Shown one piece after another: positions 1 to 5,643 of a DNA stretch of 8,159 nucleotides. Location: NCBI GenBank assembly GCA_002432565.1, contig DJFP01000066.1, positions 1 to 8,159 on the forward strand. Reading direction: 5' to 3'. The position numbers and the translations under genes were made by a program. The notes under the pieces were generated by a model that saw only the letters and a list, made by a program, of their open reading frames with translations, was not told the DNA's origin and searched no databases. This DNA comes from Flavobacteriales bacterium UBA5869. Lineage in GTDB: Bacteria; Bacteroidota; Bacteroidia; Flavobacteriales_D; Crocinitomicaceae. Position 1 is the stretch's first letter; each line of letters opens with the position of its first letter.

Positions 1-244
1 CTTCGTAATTTTCAGTCAGTTTATTAATGGTAATGACATCTGCCGTCTGGTAACCACCGGCTTCCATAAAAGGACTCAAGCTTGATTCATAAGCCTTCAG
101 GATTTCTTCCTGGTTGGCGCTGTCTTCAAACACTACATCTGCCTGCCACTGATCAAAAAAGATCCCGCGGGCATTCATAAATTCGCGGATTTTCTGCGGA
201 TCACGCTCCGTGATATTCAAATCGGGAATAGATAAAACTGCCAT
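1..244 (-). CDS. mtnD: acireductone dioxygenase, N-terminal part (cut by window edge)
   Basis: This is the first 81 codons of an acireductone dioxygenase (ARD), a metal-dependent cupin enzyme of the methionine salvage pathway. With iron it converts acireductone and O2 to formate and 2-keto-4-methylthiobutyrate, the direct precursor of methionine. The start is ATG at 244-242 and the protein begins MAVLSIPDLNITERDP. Recognisable family features are GIFFDQWQADVVF near residues 27-39, the helix EEILKAYESSLSPFMEAGGY near 47-66, and TADVITI at 68-74. Family members are about 180 residues long, so slightly under half is present. The cupin metal ligands (HxHxxxE...H) lie beyond base 1 and cannot be checked. 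It is the first gene of its transcript and is divergent from the Omp85 gene at 365. The pathway partner mtnB lies at 5644-6246. Confidence rests on the pattern of the N-terminal domain only. Confidence 0.85.
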   Translation of the reverse strand, partial: MAVLSIPDLNITERDPQKIREFMNARGIFFDQWQADVVFEDSANQEEILKAYESSLSPFMEAGGYQTADVITINKLTENYE

Positions 245-258
245 ACAACAAAATTAGT

Positions 259-286
259 GAATTGCAAATTGCGAATCGCGAATTCG
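259..286. repeat. imperfect 7-bp tandem repeat, 4 units
   Basis: Four consecutive heptamers read GAATTGC, AAATTGC, GAATCGC and GAATTCG. They lie between the divergent mtnD and Omp85 genes, 14 bp upstream of the mtnD start. The last units contain the 8-bp palindrome CGAATTCG (279-286). Short arrays built on GAATT-type heptamers do occur in intergenic regions of flavobacteria, as far as I recall. A regulatory role is not shown. Confidence 0.5.
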
Positions 287-327
287 TTGAATTTCTATTA
301 TAAAAATGAGCTTAACACTTTTGGTAT

Positions 328-335
328 TACATTTG
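328..335 (+). promoter_or_regulatory. -7 promoter element for the Omp85 barrel gene
   Basis: TACATTTG matches the Bacteroidota housekeeping -7 consensus TAnnTTTG exactly. A start of transcription 5-7 nt downstream would leave a leader of about 24 nt before the GTG at 365. No convincing TTG -33 element is found at 19-21 nt upstream, so the assignment rests on the -7 match and position alone. Confidence 0.45.
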
Positions 336-364
336 TAGCAATTTAGACTGCTTATTTTTAACCG

Positions 365-1509
365 GTGCTTCTTCGATTCAACTATTCCTTCGTTCTTATT
401 TTACTTGCATTTTTTTGCAGCACGGAAAGCATCGCCCAAAAAAAGGAATTCTTCGGCGTCCGTTATTTCAAGCGGATCTTTTTTGATACCATGCCCAAAG
501 AGAGGCCTCAATTCCTGGCTTATCCGACAGTAGCCTATTCCCCGGAAACGAGTTTGGAATTGGGGGTTAGTGCACTTTACGTACGCTACGCAAAAGGCGA
601 CACCAATAACCGCCTGAGTGAAATCAACGGGTTTGCCTTCTATACTTTTCAAAATCAGTTCGGAGGCATTATAGAGCATGCTATTTATTCCGACAAAAAC
701 AAGTGGTTTTTCTTGGGAAAAATGAAATTCCAGAGTTTCCCGCTGACATTTTACGGAATTGGTGCCGAAGCTCCGAATATCAAACTTTCCAAGGTGGAAG
801 CTTTCCAATTCCAGCTCAAGGAAAGATTTCTGCATAAAATTCACGGGAACTTTTACGGCGGATTAGAATTTGATCTGCAGCATCTTGGAAAAGTTCGTTT
901 CAATGATTACGACACTTCAAATTATTACGAAAAGCCTCTGGGGCATGAAGGTTCTACTAATCTGGGAACAGGTTTCGGAATTTTGTATGACAACCGGCAC
1001 AATGTACTGAACGTAAGGCATGGATTTTTCTCAGAGCTCGCTTTTTTGTATTACGGGCCTCAATTCGGAAGCAAATACGAGTTTTCTTCCATGTTTACCG
1101 ACATCCGTTGGTTTCACCCAATCCGGAAACGAAATGTGCTGGCCATTCACGCTGTCGGGCAATTCAGCTTTGGGAATCCACCGTTTAATCAGTTGGCTTT
1201 GCTGGGTGGTGAAAGTATCATGCGCGGTTATTACCTGGGACGATTCCGCGACCGGAATTTAATTGCCACTCAAGTGGAATACCGCATGCTTCCCTTCTCT
1301 TTCGCGAAGCGCTGGGGAGCTTCTGTTTTTGCAGGAACAGGTTTCGTTTACAATACTTTTGCTTCGGTCGAATCCAATCATTTGCTTGTTGCGGGTGGTG
1401 CCGGGTACGTTTTCTTTTATTCCGCAAAAAAGATGTGTGGGTTAGGCTCGATGTAGCGTTCACCAGGGAAGGTCAGGGAGTTTACATTTACATTGGAGAA
1501 GCTTTTTGA
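365..1509 (+). CDS. Omp85/BamA-TamA-type outer-membrane beta-barrel protein, C-terminus in -1 frame
   Basis: This encodes a secreted beta-barrel of the Omp85 superfamily (bacterial surface antigen domain) without room for POTRA domains. Residues 1-24 form a signal peptide with a hydrophobic run VLILLAFFC and a likely cut after SIA. The GTG start at 365 is chosen because an in-frame TAA lies at 359-361 and the next Met would remove the signal peptide. Family signatures are GILYDNRHNVLNVRHGFF at about 205-222 and GGESIMRGYYLGRF at 281-294, containing the RGY of barrel loop 6. The opening frame stops at 1456 (363 aa) with an atypical tail KMCGLGSM. Sliding back one base at the A run 1426-1431 instead gives KK-DVWVRLDVAF...YIYIGEAF and a stop at 1507-1509 (381 aa). 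That ending is what the family needs: two final strands and a terminal Phe beta-signal for BAM insertion. The gene is therefore a fresh frameshift, a sequence error, or a programmed -1 shift. The exact role (protein or lipid insertion, or another function) is unknown. Confidence 0.8.
1426..1432 (+). other. A AAA AAG heptamer at the reading-frame break
   Basis: In the opening frame of the Omp85 gene the bases read gcA AAA AAG atg, with the phase of the classic -1 slippery heptamer used in E. coli dnaX. After a -1 slip the next codon is GAT (1432-1434), which starts the conserved barrel C-terminus. I see no strong stem-loop in the following 50 nt and no well-placed upstream Shine-Dalgarno-like stimulator. 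The same heptamer also occurs in frame at 439-445 in the same gene, so its presence alone is weak evidence. Loss of one A from an A7 run explains the break equally well. Confidence 0.4.
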
Positions 1510-1623
1510 CAGGTTGCATCTTCATTTCCCAATTAAACCCAAACAATCCTAAAAAAACCTAATTATTCGGATCGATTTTTTCGAATTCCCTTTCTTTAAT
1601 AGACCAATTATAAAAGAAAAATT

Positions 1624-2484
1624 ATGAAAGTATTCAACAAATCCATTCTAATGGGCCTGCTGGCTGTTGGAATGCTGGCGGTATCTTCTTGTAAGCCAAT
1701 TTATAAATGTGGTGACCCTATTCCGGAGAAAAAGAAAGGCGGTAAAAGACTTCAGGCAGTGGTGTCAGAACGAGATTCTTTATGTACTTCCCTTGCTGAC
1801 CAAAAAGCGGTCAACGAGCGACTTGTTTCTGACAACAAAAATCTTCAAATGAAACTTTCCGGACAGGAAAACATCAACGAGAACCAGTCTGCAGAGTTGA
1901 GCCAAAAGGAAAGAGATCTTCAGAACAAGAACAAGGACCTCCTGGAGAAAGAGCGCATGCTTCGTGAAATGCAGGCAATTATTGCACGTCAGGATGAAAT
2001 GACCAAAAAACTGAATCAGACTTTGCGGGATGCATTGGTCGGATTTAACTCGGATGAATTGACCATGGAAATCCGCGACGGAAAAGTCTACGTGTCCATG
2101 TCGGATAAACTGTTGTTCAAATCGGGTTCCAATGCAGTAGAACCAAAAGGTGTTGAAGCTTTGAAAGTATTGGCTGATGTATTGAACAAAAACCCGGATA
2201 TACAGATTTTGGTAGAAGGCCATACTGACAATGTTCCGATCAAAACCGCTGTATACAAAGACAACTGGGATTTGAGTGTAGCCCGTGCAACTTCCATTAC
2301 ACGTATGCTGAATGAAAAATATGGTGTTGCTGCAACCCGTATGACAGCTTCAGGTCGTGGTGAGTATTTTCCGAAAGCATCGAATGACACCGCAGAAGGA
2401 AAAGCCAAAAACCGACGAACAGAGATCATTCTTTCTCCGAAATTGGATGAGATTATGAATTTGCTGAATAGTTCGGGTAAATAA
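1624..2484 (+). CDS. OmpA-family peptidoglycan-binding lipoprotein
   Basis: This is an envelope lipoprotein that should tie a membrane to the peptidoglycan. Residues 1-22 are a lipoprotein signal peptide with lipobox VSSC, the lipidated Cys being residue 23. Residues about 43-138 are rich in E, K, Q, N and regularly spaced Leu and are predicted to form a coiled coil. An OmpA-like domain covers about 155-272: LLFKSGSNAV at 163-172, VEGHTDNVP at 197-205, NWDLSVARA at 214-222 and KNRRTEI at 262-268. Asp202 (in HTDN) and Arg221 (in SVARA) match the pair that binds diaminopimelate in OmpA domains. The start ATG is preceded by an A-rich stretch (AAAGAAAAATT) rather than a Shine-Dalgarno site, as is usual in this phylum. 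It lies 114 bp after the Omp85 gene on the same strand and ends 4 bp before the 30-bp palindrome. The overall plan resembles Bacteroidota OmpA lipoproteins, and the exact partner is not known. Confidence 0.92.
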   Translation: MKVFNKSILMGLLAVGMLAVSSCKPIYKCGDPIPEKKKGGKRLQAVVSERDSLCTSLADQKAVNERLVSDNKNLQMKLSGQENINENQSAELSQKERDLQNKNKDLLEKERMLREMQAIIARQDEMTKKLNQTLRDALVGFNSDELTMEIRDGKVYVSMSDKLLFKSGSNAVEPKGVEALKVLADVLNKNPDIQILVEGHTDNVPIKTAVYKDNWDLSVARATSITRMLNEKYGVAATRMTASGRGEYFPKASNDTAEGKAKNRRTEIILSPKLDEIMNLLNSSGK

Positions 2485-2488
2485 TCAC

Positions 2489-2518
2489 AGTAGTGGCGCG
2501 ATTAATCGCGCCACTACT
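2489..2518. terminator. perfect 30-bp palindrome between convergent genes, likely bidirectional terminator
   Basis: The arms AGTAGTGGCGCG (2489-2500) and CGCGCCACTACT (2507-2518) are exact reverse complements, and the six bases between them, ATTAAT, are also self-complementary. It fills the gap between the OmpA stop (2484) and the pirin stop, which begins at the next base (2519). The position and GC-rich stem suit a shared terminator for both genes. However, no clean T tract follows on either strand, so it could also be a dispersed palindromic (REP-like) repeat. Confidence 0.65.
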
Positions 2519-3652
2519 CTAAACATCCTTTATTTCTTCTCTGCCGTCAGCATGTAATGCAAAACGACTTTTGCTGCGATCATGAACCTGATCGTATCTA
2601 GACCAAGGCCATCCGCCAAATTGTGTCTGATGATAATCATCGAATGCCTGCTTGATCTCTTCTTTGGTATTCATCACAAACGGACCGTACTGCATCACTT
2701 GTTCATTGATGGGTTTTCCCTGGAGCAGGAATAAACTTACCGGTGTATCATTCGAACTTAATGTTGTTTCAACAGAAGGATCCAGGAAAAATCCGGAATA
2801 GGATTCAAAGCTCTCCTCATTGATCGACAGCTGATCTCCCTCGTAGAAAAACAGACTCCGATTCACATCTGCGGAAGCCTTCGGTAATGTTATTTTCGCA
2901 TGAGGCTCCATTTTGATATTGACGATCAATACTTCATTTTCAGCCGGGAATGCCCAGGAATCAGGCGGCGGACTCATTGCTTTGTCTTCTCCCCAATTTC
3001 CGGCGATCAATTCTACCAACACCTTTCCGTGATCCAATTTCAAATTCGGGATACTTTCGCGCCACAGCATTTTGAAGTGAGGTTCCACCATTTTATTCTT
3101 CTTCGGTAAGTTCAGCCACACCTGGAATAATTCCAGCGGGTTCTCTTCAGACTGTGACATCAAGGGGAACATTTCCGAATGCTGCACTCCTTTTCCGGCT
3201 GTCATCCACTGCACATCACCGTTTCCGTAACGACCGGCCGCTCCCAATGAATCGGCATGATCTACCAATCCGCGGCGCACTACCGTGATGGTCTCAAACC
3301 CGCGGTGCGGATGCCCCGGAAACCCTGGAACTTTCTTCCCGTGATACATCCGGAAACCATCTTTGATGATAAAATCATCTCCCATGTGACGGCCCTTAAA
3401 ATATTCCGGATCCGGCCCCATTTGTTCATTTCCTTTCGGGAACTGGTCTTCGTGATGCACACAAAACAGGAACGGATCCTGTGTTTCCCATTGGAATCCC
3501 AAAGGGAAAAAGCGTTTTACTGCATTCATATTCTTTTCTATTTGTGGTTCAGACGATCCTTTTCCGCTTGCCAGCCAGGGCAGAGCAAAAAGTCCGGCAG
3601 AGGCTGCAGAGAGGCGCTGAACGAAATTTCTACGTGTAACTTCCTTACTCAT
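2519..3652 (-). CDS. Tat-exported pirin-family protein
   Basis: This is a bicupin of the pirin family, some members of which are quercetin 2,3-dioxygenases that use one metal in the N-terminal cupin. The metal ligands are visible as His114 and His116 in HPHRGFET, and His158 and Glu160 in GVQHSE, matching His56, His58, His101 and Glu103 of human pirin. The C-terminal pirin signature GPFVMNTKEEIKQAFDDY is also present. At 377 residues it is about 80 longer than usual pirins. The extra N-terminus is a twin-arginine signal: TRRNFVQRL at 6-14, then a hydrophobic stretch LFALPWLA at 21-28. The protein is therefore predicted to be folded with its metal in the cytoplasm and then exported. The start ATG (3652-3650) is the one that gives the complete Tat signal. 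The gene stands alone, convergent with the OmpA gene and divergent from the small genes at 3772. The substrate is unknown. Confidence 0.92.
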   Translation of the reverse strand: MSKEVTRRNFVQRLSAASAGLFALPWLASGKGSSEPQIEKNMNAVKRFFPLGFQWETQDPFLFCVHHEDQFPKGNEQMGPDPEYFKGRHMGDDFIIKDGFRMYHGKKVPGFPGHPHRGFETITVVRRGLVDHADSLGAAGRYGNGDVQWMTAGKGVQHSEMFPLMSQSEENPLELFQVWLNLPKKNKMVEPHFKMLWRESIPNLKLDHGKVLVELIAGNWGEDKAMSPPPDSWAFPAENEVLIVNIKMEPHAKITLPKASADVNRSLFFYEGDQLSINEESFESYSGFFLDPSVETTLSSNDTPVSLFLLQGKPINEQVMQYGPFVMNTKEEIKQAFDDYHQTQFGGWPWSRYDQVHDRSKSRFALHADGREEIKDV

Positions 3653-3703
3653 TGATAAAATTATTTACCCGGGTACTAATTTAAGCGAAACCGTTTTGAA
3701 ATA

Positions 3704-3711
3704 CAAAATTA
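3704..3711 (-). promoter_or_regulatory. -7 promoter element for the pirin gene
   Basis: On the minus strand the bases read TAATTTTG, an exact match to TAnnTTTG. Transcription would start near 3697, giving a leader of about 45 nt before the pirin ATG at 3652. No clear TTG -33 box is seen at the expected distance, so confidence is moderate. Confidence 0.4.
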
Positions 3712-3771
3712 CTTTTCATAAAAAGGGTTAAGTATTCTTTCTACCTTTAATACTCCGCTAAAAGAAGACAT

Positions 3772-3963
3772 ATGCAGATCATCAGACCTAAAATCATCGG
3801 AACTTTAAAAATCCAAAAAATGTTGGCAGGGAATTGGGCTGTAATGAACGATATCAAAAATCCACCTAATAAAATTATTGTTCCATGTCGTTCATTAGTA
3901 CACGGTGAGGAAATCATAGAAAAGATTAAAGCTGCAAAACCTGGTGAAACCATTCATTTTTAA
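3772..3963 (+). CDS. small protein of unknown function (63 aa)
   Basis: I do not recognise this protein as a named family. It is short, basic, has no signal peptide or membrane segment, and reads like a compact cytoplasmic alpha/beta protein. There is a possible strand KIIVPCRS near residues 34-41 and a helix HGEEIIEKIKAAK near 44-56, ending in GETIHF. The single Cys39 sits in the motif VPCRS. The ATG at 3772 follows AAAAGAAGACAT, a purine-rich stretch in the right place for ribosome binding. The next gene begins 13 bp after its stop on the same strand, so the two are probably co-transcribed. The antisense frame at 3747-3953 has no upstream or downstream partner and is less protein-like. It is supported as a gene by the start context, the sensible composition and the neighbour; its function is unknown. 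Confidence 0.65.
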   Translation: MQIIRPKIIGTLKIQKMLAGNWAVMNDIKNPPNKIIVPCRSLVHGEEIIEKIKAAKPGETIHF

Positions 3964-3976
3964 CTTTTCACATTTC

Positions 3977-4312
3977 ATGAATTACAACAATAAAAAATTC
4001 CGTCCGGTCAGCAACACTCCAAACGGGGAAACATCGGAAGAAACAATTTTTCATTATAAGCAGGAAGGGAACATTCTTTCCTGCTCGTATTCGGGCGGAC
4101 AAATTAAATCCGGGCAGTTAATCGGGTTAGTAGATGAAGCTGGCAATATTGATATGCGCTACCATCAGGTCAACGGAAAAGGCGAATTGATGACCGGAAT
4201 TTGTCAATCCAAACCGGAAGTTTTACCCAACGGCAGAATCCGTCTTCACGAAACCTGGCAGTGGACTTCCGGAGATCAATCGAAGGGGAATTCAGTATTG
4301 GAAGAGATTTGA
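3977..4312 (+). CDS. conserved small Bacteroidota protein, often mislabelled N-acetylglutamate synthase
   Basis: This 111-residue soluble protein matches a family I recall as widespread in Bacteroidota. Conserved-looking stretches are FRPVSNTPNGETSEETIFHY near 8-27, GLVDEAGNIDMRYHQVN near 50-66, GELMTGIC near 69-76, and LPNGRIRLHETWQWTSGD near 83-100. Family members often carry the database name 'n-acetylglutamate synthase'. It has none of the features of a GNAT acetyltransferase or an ArgJ enzyme and is far too short, so that name should not be trusted. The pattern of short strands and turns suggests a beta-rich fold (inference). The ATG at 3977 is chosen: an in-frame GTG at 3944 would add 11 residues and overlap the preceding gene, and homologues as I recall them start at MNYNNK. 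It probably shares an mRNA with the 63-residue gene before it. Confidence 0.8.
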   Translation: MNYNNKKFRPVSNTPNGETSEETIFHYKQEGNILSCSYSGGQIKSGQLIGLVDEAGNIDMRYHQVNGKGELMTGICQSKPEVLPNGRIRLHETWQWTSGDQSKGNSVLEEI

Positions 4313-4333
4313 TAATATCATATGATACTATCA
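4310..4333. terminator. AT-rich inverted repeat overlapping a stop codon, possible terminator
   Basis: A 24-bp near-perfect palindrome begins with the TGA stop of the preceding gene; its arms are TGATAATATCA and TGATACTATCA around a central TA, with one A-C mismatch per arm pair. It lies between convergent genes (4312 and 4362). The stem is AT-rich and no T tract follows, so terminator function is uncertain. Confidence 0.35.
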
Positions 4334-4361
4334 AAATAGATTAATCATCTTAATATGGCTT

Positions 4362-5552
4362 CTATTCCTTCACCAATTTTCTTGTGACTACAGAATTCCT
4401 TGAACGAATGACAGCTATGTAAATTCCTCGTGGGGAAGCTGTCAAATCGATCGAATTTTCATTTTCTATTACAGCAATGCGCTGTCCGTTTGCAGAAAGA
4501 ACTTCGATCGAAAAGTCACCAGTCAATTCAGCAGAAACATAGAACATTCCGGTTCCGGGATTCGGGCTGATTTGGATAACTGCCTCGTCATTTTCAGTAA
4601 ATTCCAAAGTATTTGAAGCCAAACGCAGGATCGTTCCGTTCAATCCGCAGGTATAGCCGATTCCGTTATCAGGGAAGCAGACCGCTAATTGACGGGAAGA
4701 ACTGGAAACAACCGGCAGCCAGGAAGCCCCCTGACCAGTTGTTTTGTAAATGATACTCGTGTTTCCGGAATAACTTCCGCCAACTGCGTAACCCACCGAA
4801 TTATCCGGGTAGAAAGTTACTCCGCTTAAAACGACTCCGGTAATGTCATCTGACGTCCAAACAGAACCTGCATTTGTTGTACGAAGAATAATTGCCTCAT
4901 TCGAACCCGTAATTCCTCCCACAGCAACTCCGGTACTTGCATCTGTAAAGTAAATGTCTGTCAGGGAATGCGTGATGGTACCGCTGGCTTGAAAATTCCA
5001 GGCTTGTCCGGCATTTACTGTTTTCAGGATCGTACCGCCATCTCCAACCGCGTAGCCAACCAGGTCTGAAACAAAAAAGATCTTGTTCAGTTTAAAAGAA
5101 ATTCCTGTATTGGTTGGTGTCCACGCATTTCCGGAGTTAGTAGAAACCAAAATTGTTCCGTTTACACCGGTAACATAAATATTCAGTCCATTGACGAAAA
5201 TTCCGGTCAGATCATTGCTGGTTCCGGAATTGACCGTTGTCCAACTAGTTCCTGCATTGGTAGTCTTGAGAATGGTCCCGTTCTCACCCACAGCAATATA
5301 GGTTGATCCGTTCAAATAGGCAATTCCGTTCAGGTCGTATTGTGTCCCTGAATTCGAACCGGTCCAGTGTAAACCCGCATCCATAGTTTTACGGATCACA
5401 CCTCCGTTTCCTACAACCATTCCAACGGAAGGAGATGAAAAGTCAATTCCATTCAACTGCGAAGAAACCCCGCTGTTTTGAGGTGAAAATGTTTGTCCGA
5501 ATGCGAATAATCCGGTTGATAATGCAGCGATAAGTGTAAAAAGTAATTTCAT
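4362..5552 (-). CDS. T9SS-secreted Ycf48-like seven-repeat beta-propeller protein
   Basis: This is an exported protein with an N-terminal signal peptide (residues 1-19, cut near AFG/Q), a repeat region at about 26-314, and a type A T9SS sorting domain at about 325-396. The sorting domain shows ISPNPGTG near 328-335, GIYIAVI at 376-382 and the terminal VVTRKLVKE. The repeat region holds seven units of about 40-47 residues, each running from NSG-type turns through a VGYAVGxxGTILKTTNAGxxW motif (Asp-box/BNR-like). Seven units match the seven-bladed propeller of the Ycf48/HCF136 photosystem II assembly family. In a non-photosynthetic bacterium the fold is more likely used for binding or adhesion at the cell surface (inference). 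Unit 7 (about 282-314) lacks the NAGxxW end, so the ring may be closed by the N-terminus. The gene stands alone after mtnB with a 91-bp gap; there is no sign of a catalytic domain. Confidence 0.88.
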   Translation of the reverse strand: MKLLFTLIAALSTGLFAFGQTFSPQNSGVSSQLNGIDFSSPSVGMVVGNGGVIRKTMDAGLHWTGSNSGTQYDLNGIAYLNGSTYIAVGENGTILKTTNAGTSWTTVNSGTSNDLTGIFVNGLNIYVTGVNGTILVSTNSGNAWTPTNTGISFKLNKIFFVSDLVGYAVGDGGTILKTVNAGQAWNFQASGTITHSLTDIYFTDASTGVAVGGITGSNEAIILRTTNAGSVWTSDDITGVVLSGVTFYPDNSVGYAVGGSYSGNTSIIYKTTGQGASWLPVVSSSSRQLAVCFPDNGIGYTCGLNGTILRLASNTLEFTENDEAVIQISPNPGTGMFYVSAELTGDFSIEVLSANGQRIAVIENENSIDLTASPRGIYIAVIRSRNSVVTRKLVKE

Positions 5553-5580
5553 ATTTAGCTGATATTTCGGTCAATTCTTA

Positions 5581-5603
5581 AATTGATATCCCTGATATCA
5601 ATT
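5581..5603. repeat. perfect inverted repeat between mtnB and the propeller gene
   Basis: Arms AATTGATATC (5581-5590) and GATATCAATT (5594-5603) are exact reverse complements with a 3-base loop CCT. It lies 40 bp past the mtnB stop and 28 bp upstream of the propeller start, both on the minus strand. It could end the pyrF-hydroxylase-mtnB transcript, although the stem is AT-rich, or it could be an operator for the propeller gene. The sequence does not decide between these. Confidence 0.5.
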
Positions 5604-5643
5604 CTCAACGAGTATTTCAATACGATAGTTGGGTGATTTTTAC

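Noticed and set aside
439..445. A second in-frame A AAA AAG heptamer near the start of the Omp85 gene
   Set aside because: The zero frame continues correctly through the whole barrel and a -1 shift here gives nothing recognisable, so this copy is a useful control rather than a frameshift site.
401..844. Open frame of 147 codons on the minus strand inside the Omp85 gene
   Set aside because: The plus strand carries clear barrel motifs and a signal peptide; the antisense product has no recognisable features.
1510..1623. Possible promoter or terminator between the Omp85 and OmpA genes
   Set aside because: No TAnnTTTG element and no stable stem with a T tract were found; only a weak 5-bp ATTCG/CGAAT pairing is present.
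1780..2223. Open frame of 147 codons on the minus strand inside the OmpA lipoprotein gene
   Set aside because: It is antisense to the coiled coil and OmpA domain, whose motifs are unmistakable; its composition looks like reversed coding sequence.
3257..3655. Open frame of 132 codons on the plus strand opposite the pirin N-terminus
   Set aside because: The pirin frame holds the Tat signal and metal ligands here; the opposite frame shows no domain.
3747..3953. Minus-strand frame of 68 codons opposite the 63-residue gene
   Set aside because: The plus-strand frame has a purine-rich start context and a close downstream partner; the minus frame has neither, and its hydrophobicity is what antisense Lys/Ile-rich DNA would give.
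3944..3976. Upstream GTG start adding 11 residues to the 111-residue protein
   Set aside because: It would overlap the preceding gene by 20 bases, and the family, as I recall it, begins at the MNYNNK methionine.
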